Assembly (NCBI GenBank): GCA_021816645.1
Contig: JAKAXF010000015.1
Coordinates: 1-10,327, forward strand
Length of the DNA: 10,327 nucleotides
Reading direction: 5' to 3'
Source of the DNA: Microcaldota archaeon
GTDB lineage: Archaea > Micrarchaeota > Micrarchaeia > Micrarchaeales > Micrarchaeaceae
Below, in pieces: positions 1-5,667 of this stretch. The translations under genes and the position numbers were made by a program. The notes under the pieces are model-generated. The model did not search any database. It had not been told where the DNA came from and saw only the letters and a list, made by a program, of their open reading frames with translations. How positions within the stretch are numbered: position 1 is the stretch's first letter; every line of letters begins with the position of its first letter.

Positions 1-33
1 TTGATTAATGGAATTGAATCGCAAAACGAGGGT
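1..33. other. Window edge, no gene seen
   Basis: These bases lie just downstream of the pcc1-like gene on the minus strand. I see no start codon for a following minus-strand gene and no clear terminator. The short plus-strand reading frame that crosses this stretch is antisense to pcc1 and shows no family signature. Confidence 0.4.
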
Positions 34-318
34 TTAGCGCGAGCGAAGTGTCTTCGGGACGGAGCGTGCCACCGACTCTACAACCTGAAGATCGCGCAAC
101 AGGGAGTTGAGCGAGGCCCTGAGGGCGGTAGTGTCCGTAGCTGTTACCACGACTTTCAGCGTCTTGCCGAGATCGCTAACTGACATGCGGCTTCTTTTGT
201 ACTTGCCCGTCTGGACAAGCATGCCTGTATAATTCAGCCCCTTCCTTTTCTGGATCGTAACGCTGGCGCTGATGGTACCGAATCTGGTGTGCGTTTCGCC
301 ACGCTTATCGGTTTTCAT
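34..318 (-). CDS. pcc1: KEOPS complex subunit Pcc1-like protein
   Basis: Predicted 94-residue Pcc1-family subunit of KEOPS, the cytoplasmic complex that transfers threonylcarbamoyl to A37 of ANN-decoding tRNAs. Pcc1 is the small subunit that dimerises the complex and contacts tRNA. Visible: two beta strands (about residues 14-35), the basic turn KYKRSRMSV (39-47), a strand KTLKVVVTATD (52-62), and the family helix ALRASLNSLLRDLQVVESV (65-83). The length fits the family (about 80-95). Two starts are possible. A GTG at 367-369 overlaps the stop of the upstream gene as GTGA. I prefer the ATG at 316-318 because a purine-rich ribosome site (GGGGAGGGG) lies just before it and the extra 17 residues have no family counterpart. 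It is the last gene of a unit with two envelope genes, and no other KEOPS gene is in the window. Assignment is by pattern; a generic beta-alpha protein is the alternative. Confidence 0.72.
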   Translation of the reverse strand: MKTDKRGETHTRFGTISASVTIQKRKGLNYTGMLVQTGKYKRSRMSVSDLGKTLKVVVTATDTTALRASLNSLLRDLQVVESVARSVPKTLRSR

Positions 319-365
319 TGTGCCCCTCCCCACATTTGTATTTGCATTTCGGCCTGGTCTTTTAT

Positions 366-737
366 TCACTTGCTTTTCTTGGCGCCGGATTCGTCTACTC
401 CGGCGTTCTTTGATGCTGACAGCATGCCTATTCCTATCTTGGCGAACTTGTACCCTATGCTCGCGAACAGCGCCAGCACTACGAGGAGTATCAGCGTGGA
501 GGCGTACGCTCCGAAATGCATGCTCGAGAACGCAGAGGATATGGCCGTGTTTAGCGCGCTCTGGATTGATACGTTTGTATTGGACTGCGGAGTTGTCGTC
601 GTCTGCGTCTGCGTAAGCAAGGAGAAGCTTCCGTTGCTTATGCCCTGAAATATCGCGTACGCCTGGTAAAAGGTGAACAGCAGTATTACTACCCCTACAG
701 CGAGTAGCGTATAACCTACAGCACTATTTGACGACAT
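366..737 (-). CDS. Small two-helix membrane protein, unknown function
   Basis: I cannot assign a function to this 123-residue protein. It has a hydrophobic segment at about residues 8-30, a polar Ser/Thr/Gln/Asn-rich segment (31-76, including QTQTTTTP), a second hydrophobic segment at about 78-100, and a lysine-ending tail. The likely topology is a hairpin with the polar loop outside and the charged tail inside. The loop has two N-glycosylation sequons (NGS at 35, NVS at 55). It resembles the many archaeal membrane proteins with an N-terminal helix, a low-complexity linker and a second helix that are annotated only as hypothetical. The start ATG is 4 bases after the stop of the surface-protein gene, so the two are probably co-transcribed and may act together at the envelope. 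That pairing is inferred from spacing only. Confidence 0.8.
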   Translation of the reverse strand: MSSNSAVGYTLLAVGVVILLFTFYQAYAIFQGISNGSFSLLTQTQTTTTPQSNTNVSIQSALNTAISSAFSSMHFGAYASTLILLVVLALFASIGYKFAKIGIGMLSASKNAGVDESGAKKSK

Positions 738-741
738 GGGA

Positions 742-2319
742 TCAGCTACTAGTCACGTTGATTTCGGAGAACGCGCCGTCCTCACCTATCACTCTTATGC
801 TGTACGTCTGGTTGCTGAGTATGGAGGTGTAAACCCTAGGCCCGACTTCAGAGTGCACGGCGCTTGGCCCTATGGTTATCGGCGCTGAGAACGTAAGGGT
901 CACGTTCGAACCTGGTGCAAGAGTGTACCCGTTTGTGCCCTCAACTTCCTGTGCGTCAAACGGCAGCGAGAGTGTGCCGTCAGGCATTACGATAAATCCT
1001 AGAACGTCGTGGAACATGTTGCTGAATGTGTGCGCGGCTACAATCGTTCTTATGCTAGCGTTGTTCAGATCGCCCATCCTTGACGTAAGATTCATGACCA
1101 TCGCGCGTGCCTCGGTTTCGCTTATCCTGTTGTCGCTGTAGTTCTTCAGCACCCCAAGAATCTCGTTGGCTGTGCTGTATATCTCTGTGTTGTGCTCCTC
1201 TATGCTTGATATGTCGTTCGCGTTGATGCCAGTGGAACTCTGCAGATAGCGTAGCGTATTGCTGAAGTTTCCTGTCAAGCCTCCTATCGCGGTTCTGGCG
1301 CTAGAAAGATTGAGAGAGGAAAGGTTTGCATTCATTCCGATCGCGGCGCCCAGGTGAGCGAGCGCGCTGATGTTTATTGCGCTGGTTGAGGATCCGCCGA
1401 CAAGCTCACCAACTATCTCCGATATGTTCTGAGTATACGACGGGCCTATGGATCCGTAAGCACCCTGGTCGCTTGAGCCAGCTGCGCTTGTGGAATTGCC
1501 CTGGTATGGCATCTGAGCCGATACGTTTAGACCCGCTGATGCCTCGGTATTGGACGAAAGAGTGTTTACAATGGTCTGCATGTAGCCGTACACGAGCACG
1601 TGCTTGAGAACCACGCTCGTATTAGCGTTGTTCCTTACTGTTACGGAAAGCTCGGTGCTGTTCCCTACCTGCGAGATAGAGGCCGAGGTTATGGATATGT
1701 TGCCGCTGGCGAGCTGCAGGCGTTCATGCTCGCTGGCTCTTATCTTGCCCCTAAATCCTACTGAGGCAGAAGTCGAGTTTACTATAGTAGCGCCTATCGC
1801 AACCGCCCTGGCGCTAGGCACCATGACGAATATCGTCTGGTTGCCGGAGTATATCTGTATTATGCTAGGATTCACTTCCACCAGGACCCCTCCTGAAGTG
1901 GAGTTTGACCCGGATATTTTGACGAGCAGCCTGTTGTTCGGAACGCTGACGTTGTAAGTATTGCCGTTTATGGTTATCGTTGCCCCGGTTATGTTGAACC
2001 TGACCATGTCGAACGCTGCACCAGTCTTCTTGGCCACTGCGACTGTTTGTGTGAAGTTTACCAGCTGCATCAGATTTATCGAACCGCTCTGCGCCACGTT
2101 CACGAAGCCCGTACTGTTGGCGTTGCCCGCCTCATGAAGCGATATGCCAGAATAGCTGATTACCAGCGACTGGGTACCGTTTGGCACCTGCGGCGGGTCA
2201 GTCAGCTGTATTACGAACGCGCTAGACAAAGGTGCCGATGTTTTTGGTGTGTATATCACGACCGCGATAGCGATGAGTGCTAGGATTATTAGTATTATAG
2301 CATATTTTCTGCCGGACAT
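742..2319 (-). CDS. Membrane-anchored surface protein with DUF4382-like domain
   Basis: A 525-residue protein exported or anchored by one N-terminal hydrophobic segment (about residues 6-23, after the basic SGRK). Residues about 34-190 resemble DUF4382, seen in archaeal and bacterial surface proteins: the opening VIQLTDPPQVPNGTQSLVISY, then SGISLHEAG, an INLMQLVNFTQ segment, MVRFNITGATITING, and a late strand pair. The middle part (about 190-430) is rich in Ser, Asn, Ala and Thr. The C-terminal part (about 440-525) looks like another beta-sandwich. I count 24 N-x-S/T sequons, so heavy N-glycosylation outside the cell is likely. There are no cysteines. Function is unknown; adhesion or envelope structure is a guess. 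It is first in a unit with a small membrane protein and pcc1. The ATG sits directly before the hydrophobic segment, and a TATA-like box lies about 34 bases upstream, suggesting a very short leader. Confidence 0.85.
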   Translation of the reverse strand: MSGRKYAIILIILALIAIAVVIYTPKTSAPLSSAFVIQLTDPPQVPNGTQSLVISYSGISLHEAGNANSTGFVNVAQSGSINLMQLVNFTQTVAVAKKTGAAFDMVRFNITGATITINGNTYNVSVPNNRLLVKISGSNSTSGGVLVEVNPSIIQIYSGNQTIFVMVPSARAVAIGATIVNSTSASVGFRGKIRASEHERLQLASGNISITSASISQVGNSTELSVTVRNNANTSVVLKHVLVYGYMQTIVNTLSSNTEASAGLNVSAQMPYQGNSTSAAGSSDQGAYGSIGPSYTQNISEIVGELVGGSSTSAINISALAHLGAAIGMNANLSSLNLSSARTAIGGLTGNFSNTLRYLQSSTGINANDISSIEEHNTEIYSTANEILGVLKNYSDNRISETEARAMVMNLTSRMGDLNNASIRTIVAAHTFSNMFHDVLGFIVMPDGTLSLPFDAQEVEGTNGYTLAPGSNVTLTFSAPITIGPSAVHSEVGPRVYTSILSNQTYSIRVIGEDGAFSEINVTSS

Positions 2320-2335
2320 CCAACCATATAATATA

Positions 2336-2348
2336 AGATACGCTATCT
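2336..2348. promoter_or_regulatory. Small palindrome in the surface-protein leader region
   Basis: AGATA-CGC-TATCT is a perfect inverted repeat of 5 bp per arm. It lies between the probable TATA box (2349-2357) and the start codon of the minus-strand surface-protein gene. The position would suit an operator, but arms this short are common by chance. Confidence 0.25.
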
Positions 2349-2357
2349 ATTTAAAAT
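2349..2357 (-). promoter_or_regulatory. TATA-like box of the surface-protein unit
   Basis: On the minus strand this reads ATTTTAAAT, centred about 34 bases before the start ATG at 2319. Archaeal TATA boxes lie about 25 bases before the transcript start, so the leader would be about 8 bases or less. No Shine-Dalgarno motif precedes the ATG, which agrees with near-leaderless translation. Confidence 0.5.
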
Positions 2358-2443
2358 TATCATAATCGTAAGGTACGTGGTCTTAGGTCAAATCCGTTTT
2401 GCTTGGTTGAGAAAAGTAGTGTGACGCTACAGTACCTATGCAT

Positions 2444-2827
2444 CTATGCTTGTACCTCGTCATTTTTGATCTCTTCGCATTTTATTGAGGCTTCGCTCTC
2501 GACCCTTTCGGATATGGCGCCGTCCCCGTCGTATAAGAAGCTGGTCAGCTTTACCTTGTAATCGTCGGGAAAATTGTTCGGCCTCGTGTACAGCTTTATC
2601 CGCTTTTCTATGGAAGACCCGGGTTTCAGTATGCCGACCTTTGTCCTGGCCGCGTTCAGCTCCTTGTCGTGGGCCAGGGATAGCGGCGACACGACGTTTA
2701 TCTCGCATTCGCACCAGAACGTCCCTTTCCCAGAATTGTTGAACTTCAGCTTCATTTCAGCCTCGTTCTTGAAATACGCCCTGAAACGCTCAGGCTCGAA
2801 AGTAATGGAGAGATCTATGTCGCCCAT
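2444..2827 (-). CDS. Beta-rich hypothetical protein (Ig-like/CARDB-like)
   Basis: I do not recognise the family of this 127-residue protein. There is no signal peptide or membrane helix, so it is probably cytoplasmic. The sequence alternates hydrophobic and polar residues over many short strands: AEMKLKFNNSGKG (23-35), CECEINVVSP (39-48), ILKPGSSIEKRIKLYTRP (66-83), DYKVKLTSFLYDGDG (89-103). This is the pattern of an immunoglobulin-like or CARDB-type beta-sandwich, where a free-standing GKGTF turn and a LKPGSS turn are typical. Three cysteines are present (39, 41, 117). The frame stays open upstream for 28 more codons, but I choose the ATG at 2825-2827. The extra residues would run through the TATA-like box and have an unrelated hydrophobic composition. 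The gene diverges from the zinc-finger gene. Function unknown. Confidence 0.75.
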   Translation of the reverse strand: MGDIDLSITFEPERFRAYFKNEAEMKLKFNNSGKGTFWCECEINVVSPLSLAHDKELNAARTKVGILKPGSSIEKRIKLYTRPNNFPDDYKVKLTSFLYDGDGAISERVESEASIKCEEIKNDEVQA

Positions 2828-2859
2828 GTAAACGCCCAATAAAGATTGCACAACAAAAA

Positions 2860-2870
2860 ATAAATATAAG
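2860..2870 (-). promoter_or_regulatory. TATA-like box of the 127-residue protein gene
   Basis: On the minus strand this reads CTTATATTTAT, centred about 38 bases before the chosen ATG at 2827. The implied transcript start is near 2840, which also argues against the longer start at 2911. Confidence 0.5.
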
Positions 2871-2898
2871 TCGTTTGTCTTGCAAAAGCCATGGGCAA

Positions 2899-2908
2899 CA
2901 TATAAATA
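2899..2908 (+). promoter_or_regulatory. TATA-like box of the zinc-finger gene
   Basis: CATATAAATA lies about 44 bases before the ATG at 2948. The implied transcript start is near 2930, leaving room for the GTGAGG ribosome site at 2940-2945. It is back to back with the minus-strand box at 2860-2870. Confidence 0.5.
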
Positions 2909-2947
2909 CATTGGATGGATTCTTATCCACGTTCAGAGCGTGAGGCA

Positions 2948-3094
2948 ATGTCTGACCTGGTGAGTATTTGCCACATATGCGGCAGGGTTGCGGAAAAGAG
3001 GTGCAAAATGTGCGGAAGGCCAGTGTGTGACATACACTATGACAGCAAAAGCGGACTTTGCGATTCGTGCAAGCGTGGCAGATTCGTCAAATGA
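2948..3094 (+). CDS. 48-residue zinc-finger protein
   Basis: A very small protein built around one treble-clef or cross-brace style zinc module. The order is C8-x2-C11, C19-x2-C22, C27-x2-H30 and C38-x2-C41, giving eight possible ligands and hence probably two zinc ions. The spacing recalls HIT-type and B-box-like zinc fingers, which mostly mediate protein or RNA contacts. Similar stand-alone fingers of about 50 residues occur in archaea without a known role. The ATG is preceded by GTGAGG at a good distance and a TATA-like box farther up, so the gene looks genuine despite its size. The C-terminus is basic (KRGRFVK). It reads toward pcn, whose start is 85 bases on, but pcn has its own TATA-like boxes. 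The zinc binding is read from the sequence; the role is unknown. Confidence 0.8.
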   Translation: MSDLVSICHICGRVAEKRCKMCGRPVCDIHYDSKSGLCDSCKRGRFVK

Positions 3095-3139
3095 GCGGGA
3101 AGCCTATCCTATTCCATATATCGGCAGAATTGCAATACG

Positions 3140-3156
3140 TTTATAATTCTTTATAA
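3140..3156 (+). promoter_or_regulatory. Tandem TATA-like boxes of pcn
   Basis: TTTATAA occurs twice, at 3140-3146 and 3150-3156, 10 bases apart. The first would start transcription near 3168-3170, just including the ribosome site GAGGTGA at 3169-3175. The second would start it about at the GTG itself, giving a leaderless mRNA. Confidence 0.5.
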
Positions 3157-3179
3157 CGCAAACTCTATGAGGTGAGTCT

Positions 3180-3923
3180 GTGTTCGAATTAAAGATAGAT
3201 GACGCTAGATACTGGAAGAGTTGTGTTGAGGCCATCGGCAGCCTTATAGACGAGGGTGCGTTCAACATAACAAAAGAAGGGGTGTCGCTCAAGGCGATGG
3301 ATCCTTCGGGCATAAGCATGGTATCGTTTTTCATACCGAACAAGGCGTTCTCCAAATACGAGGTTGAAAAGGAAACGAACGTTGGATTGAACCTGGACAA
3401 CCTGGTCAAAGTACTTAGCAGCACGGCGGGAAGCGAGCAGCTGGTAATGAAGGACAGCAACAACAGGTTCGTGCTTGAGTTTATAGGGCAGAACAGCAAG
3501 AGAAAGTACAGGCTGCCTATGATAGAGGTCAGAAAAGAACCGGAAAAGGAGCCCAAGATAGATTTCGAGTCCCTTATCGAGTTGAAGAGCGATTCGTTCA
3601 AGGAGATGCTGAAGCACGCTAACCTCATGTCTTCTTACATAGGCTTCAAGGTTGAAAAGAGCATGCTGTCCGTAATGGCGAAGGGGGATACGGGCGAGCT
3701 CGAGGAGGAGTACTCGGTCAACGGCGAGATGGTCAAGAAGATAGACGCGGGCAAATCTTCTTCTGCTACCTTCAACGAGGATTATCTCTCGAAGATAGTC
3801 GGCGCTGCGCCGCCAGATTCGACCATCGTGATGCACCTCAAGACTGACGAGCCGATGAAGGTCGACTACAGGATAGGGGACGCCAGCGTGCTCTACTATC
3901 TCGCGCCCTACATAGAAAGCTAA
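3180..3923 (+). CDS. pcn: DNA polymerase sliding clamp (PCNA)
   Basis: A 247-residue clamp that forms a ring around DNA and tethers DNA polymerase, ligase, FEN1 and other partners. The length is that of archaeal PCNA (about 245-250). Visible: the N-terminal domain opening with FELKIDDARYWKSCVEAI; the signature GVSLKAMDPSGISMVSF (34-50); the connector around residues 116-130, rich in Glu, Lys and Pro; the second domain; and the C-terminal DYRIGDASVLYYLAPYIES, which matches the conserved PCNA end. The start is a GTG with GAGGTGA 4 bases upstream. Only one PCNA gene is present here, so a homotrimer is expected, though other copies could lie elsewhere. It is followed after 25 bases by a tiny charged gene, probably co-transcribed. 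Confidence 0.97.
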   Translation: MFELKIDDARYWKSCVEAIGSLIDEGAFNITKEGVSLKAMDPSGISMVSFFIPNKAFSKYEVEKETNVGLNLDNLVKVLSSTAGSEQLVMKDSNNRFVLEFIGQNSKRKYRLPMIEVRKEPEKEPKIDFESLIELKSDSFKEMLKHANLMSSYIGFKVEKSMLSVMAKGDTGELEEEYSVNGEMVKKIDAGKSSSATFNEDYLSKIVGAAPPDSTIVMHLKTDEPMKVDYRIGDASVLYYLAPYIES

Positions 3924-3948
3924 TGTACAAGCGCATTACGGTAGTATT

Positions 3949-4110
3949 ATGGCAAAATCCAAGACGAAAGAGAAAAGGGAGGTAGGGTCTGAAATCGTAA
4001 CGGTATGGGAATTTCCAAATAAAAAAGATGAAAAGCCCAAGACCGATAAAGACGCCGAGAGACGTGACATACTCTCACGCCTACGCCAAAATCTACACTC
4101 AGGAAAATGA
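3949..4110 (+). CDS. 53-residue charged protein downstream of PCNA
   Basis: I do not recognise this small, basic and acidic protein. It has a lysine-rich N-terminus (MAKSKTKEKRE), a short hydrophobic strand EIVTVWEFP (15-23), a charged linker (NKKDEKPKTDKD), and a likely C-terminal helix ERRDILSRLRQNLHSGK (37-53). It starts 25 bases after the pcn stop and has no promoter of its own, so it would ride on the pcn transcript. No PCNA-binding PIP box is visible. The ribosome site is weak. In favour of it being real are the position and the amphipathic segments. Against it are the small size and a competing 20-codon frame at 3923 that overlaps the pcn stop. Moderate confidence only. Confidence 0.5.
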   Translation: MAKSKTKEKREVGSEIVTVWEFPNKKDEKPKTDKDAERRDILSRLRQNLHSGK

Positions 4111-4117
4111 TGTAAGA

Positions 4118-4222
4118 CCTCAGTTTTTCAGTGAGGCAATCGTCCATGAGCTGAGAACGTACCAGGCGAAAACTGGTATGAAGCTCATGAATCTCTGGCG
4201 GAAAAATAGGATTCTTCTATTT
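4118..4222. ncRNA. Three consecutive stem-loops; candidate structured RNA or 3' UTR
   Basis: This stretch after the 53-residue gene contains three inverted repeats in a row. The first is CCTCA/TGAGG (4118-4122 with 4132-4136). The second is nested: an outer CATGAGCT/AGCTCATG (4145-4152 with 4182-4189), an asymmetric bulge, and an inner 8-bp stem with one G-U pair (4158-4165 with 4173-4180) closing a 7-base loop. The third is AAATAG/CTATTT (4204-4209 with 4217-4222). The second is too good to be expected by chance. The strand of any RNA cannot be told from the repeats; plus is likelier if it is the 3' end of the pcn transcript. It matches no tRNA, C/D-box or other class I know. Confidence 0.45.
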
Positions 4223-4353
4223 ATCTGCGGTTCGCTCACGACCCGCCGCTGAAGCGTATGGTACTTCTCGCTCATTTTGTTAAGTCTTACTGGAAAAAGT
4301 GCTGGTTAGAAAAAGTTAATAATTTGCTCGTTGCAGTAAGTATTGGCGATTAG
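4223..4353. other. Rest of the gap before the DJ-1-like gene
   Basis: No gene is visible here. The stretch has a direct repeat GAAAAAGT at 4293-4300 and 4309-4316, followed by an A/T-rich TTAATAATTT (4316-4325) that can serve as a TATA box about 33 bases before the ATG at 4354. That spacing implies a leader of fewer than 10 bases, in line with the lack of a ribosome site. Confidence 0.4.
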
Positions 4354-4875
4354 ATGAGAGTCCTTGTGTTTGTTCCCCCGAACGATTTCAGCGACGAGTC
4401 CGTTGATATGGTTAGGATGTTCTTTGAGAGATGGAAGGTGCCGCACGATATAACGAGCTACAGCAAAAAGGAATGCGTGGGCTCTCACGGCGCCACGTGC
4501 ACCCCAGACATAAATACCAACAAGGTAAACTACGCGGACTACGACGGGATAGTTCTTGTGGATGGAAAGGGCATAGAGACTTACAAGCTGCACGAGTTCA
4601 GGCCGCTGCTCGACCTGGTAACTCAGTTCAACAGCAGTGGAAAGCTGGTGTGTGCGATAGGAAACTCGATAAGGATACTCGCTCGCGCGAACATAATCAA
4701 GGGCAAGGTGATAGTCATTCCTGACGACGAAGAAACCAAGAGGGCTGTGCTCCTGTTCCACGGAGTCCCTTCGAACGAGGGCAGCGAGCTTGCCGACAAT
4801 ATAGTTACGATAAAGAGCTACGACGACATAGAGGGCGCCATGCCGGCTGTGCTGGAGAGGATGGGAGTAAAGTAA
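4354..4875 (+). CDS. DJ-1/PfpI-like protein lacking the catalytic cysteine
   Basis: A 173-residue protein with the fold pattern of the DJ-1/PfpI (class I glutamine amidotransferase-like) family: first strand MRVLVFVPPNDFSDESVDM (1-19), the strand YADYDGIVLVDG (60-71), the helix LLDLVTQFNSSGK (85-97), and the nucleophile elbow region KLVCAIGNSIRILARANIIKGK (97-118). In active members the elbow reads A-I-C-H-G. Here it reads A-I-G-N-S (101-105), so the nucleophile cysteine and the following histidine are absent. A cysteine lies three residues earlier (C100), inside the strand. Protease, deglycase or glyoxalase activity is therefore unlikely; a binding or structural role is a guess. The C-terminal segment is normal in length. 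It is followed after 16 bases by rnp4, probably one transcript. Confidence 0.8.
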   Translation: MRVLVFVPPNDFSDESVDMVRMFFERWKVPHDITSYSKKECVGSHGATCTPDINTNKVNYADYDGIVLVDGKGIETYKLHEFRPLLDLVTQFNSSGKLVCAIGNSIRILARANIIKGKVIVIPDDEETKRAVLLFHGVPSNEGSELADNIVTIKSYDDIEGAMPAVLERMGVK

Positions 4876-4878
4876 TGC

Positions 4879-4886
4879 GGGAGGTG
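4879..4886 (+). promoter_or_regulatory. Ribosome binding site deciding the rnp4 start
   Basis: GGGAGGTG lies 5 bases before a GTG at 4892. It is one of the best Shine-Dalgarno matches in the window and fixes the start at this GTG rather than at the ATG four codons later. Confidence 0.7.
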
Positions 4887-4891
4887 TTTCG

Positions 4892-5215
4892 GTGCACGAG
4901 GACATGAAGAGGCTGGTAAGGAGCCTCGCTGGAGAGAGGATAAAGGTGCTTCTCAACCTCGCAAAGTCCGAAATCGATCCATATTCGGATTTTGCTACAA
5001 GCTATGTCAAGCTCGCCAGGAAGATAGGCTCTCACTACAAGATAAGCATCGACAATAGTATACCGTACTGTAAAAACTGCAACTGCGTGCTGGTCCCTGG
5101 AAAGAACGCAAGCGTCAGAGTCGCGAGCAGCAAGAAGTTCGTAGTATACAAATGCGAACGCTGCGGTGCGGAGGTGCACATCCACTACAAAAAGAAGAGC
5201 CAGAATGCGTCTTAG
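4892..5215 (+). CDS. rnp4: Ribonuclease P protein component 4
   Basis: A 107-residue Rpp21/Rpr2-family protein. With RNase P RNA and other small proteins it matures the 5' ends of tRNAs, usually as a heterodimer with Rnp1 (Rpp29). Visible: an N-terminal helical half with AGERIKVLLNLA (13-24) and SYVKLARKIGSHYKI (37-51), and a zinc ribbon with C60-x2-C63 and C88-x2-C91. The hallmark LVPGKNASVRV (67-77) lies between the two cysteine pairs. The length and domain order are those of archaeal Rnp4. C65 is an extra cysteine. The start is a GTG with a strong ribosome site. It follows the DJ-1-like gene closely and ends 8 bases from the convergent HIT gene. It belongs to the same tRNA-processing theme as endA on the other strand. 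Confidence 0.93.
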   Translation: MHEDMKRLVRSLAGERIKVLLNLAKSEIDPYSDFATSYVKLARKIGSHYKISIDNSIPYCKNCNCVLVPGKNASVRVASSKKFVVYKCERCGAEVHIHYKKKSQNAS

Positions 5216-5223
5216 CTCCTCGC

Positions 5224-5667
5224 TTATCCTTGGTGCAGCATCGCATAGAGCTCCTCTGCTTCTTTGGGGCTCAGCTCTTCGCCCTTTCGGTTCCAGAATC
5301 CGCTGCTCCCTGTTCCGCTTCCCGAGTATCTCGGCACCACGTGCACGTGGAAGTGAAATATTATCTGCCCCGCAGCTCTGCCTGTGTTGGCGCCTATGTT
5401 GACTCCGTCCGCGCCCAGTTTGTCGATCGCTTTCTTGGCGTAATCCCTTGCCTTGAGGAAAACGTGCGACACTACTTCGTCCGGTGCTTCGGCCACATCC
5501 CTGTAGTGCTCCTTCGAAATGACCAGCAGGTGCCCTCTCGTCAGTGGATATTTGTCGAGTATCACAAAGCATAACTCGTCCTCGTACAGCATCTTGCCTT
5601 CCGCTTTGCCGTCGCGTATGCTGCAGAATATGCACTCTTTGCCTTCCTTTCCGGATCTTTTCTCCAT
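5224..5667 (-). CDS. HIT-family nucleotide hydrolase/transferase
   Basis: A histidine-triad protein of 147 residues from the ATG chosen here, or 151 from a GTG at 5677-5679. Residues below use the longer form. The triad H109-F-H111-V-H113-V-V sits after ANTGRAAGQIIFHFH, the typical C-terminal half. H111 is the expected nucleophile by family rule. A C16-x2-C19 pair (CIFC) near the N-terminus plus histidines suggests a structural zinc, common in this branch. PLTRGHLLVISKEHY (45-59) is also characteristic. Such proteins hydrolyse adenosine phosphoramidates or dinucleoside polyphosphates; the exact substrate cannot be told. It is the last gene of the radA-dphB-endA unit. Neither start has a good ribosome site; I took the ATG because the family usually begins a few residues before CIFC. 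Its stop is 8 bases from that of rnp4 on the other strand. Confidence 0.9.
   Translation of the reverse strand: MEKRSGKEGKECIFCSIRDGKAEGKMLYEDELCFVILDKYPLTRGHLLVISKEHYRDVAEAPDEVVSHVFLKARDYAKKAIDKLGADGVNIGANTGRAAGQIIFHFHVHVVPRYSGSGTGSSGFWNRKGEELSPKEAEELYAMLHQG

Noticed and set aside
2417..2431. GTAG...CTAC inverted repeat after the 127-residue gene
   Set aside because: Only four paired bases with mismatches inside and no T-run; too weak to call a terminator.
2828..2911. N-terminal extension of the 127-residue protein to an upstream ATG
   Set aside because: The extension would be encoded by the promoter region itself, including the TATA-like box, and its composition does not match the rest of the protein.
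3189..3836. A 215-codon minus-strand open frame over pcn
   Set aside because: It is fully antisense to an unmistakable PCNA gene and has no recognisable motif.
3923..3985. A 20-codon frame starting at the pcn stop (TAATG overlap)
   Set aside because: It is very short, and its product is a run of basic residues without a pattern; the 53-residue frame is more plausible.
4105..4155. A C/D-box RNA (ATGATG followed later by CTGA)
   Set aside because: The C box deviates from RTGATGA, no C'/D' pair is convincing, and the ATGATG overlaps the end of the small gene.
4145..4189. A tRNA-Phe-like anticodon arm (7-base loop with GAA in the middle)
   Set aside because: The base before GAA is C rather than the near-universal U33, and there is no T-arm motif or acceptor stem around it.
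4028..4252. A 74-codon plus-strand frame running through the structured gap
   Set aside because: It has no ribosome site, overlaps the better-placed 53-residue frame, and its second half is encoded by the stem-loops, giving an unconvincing sequence.
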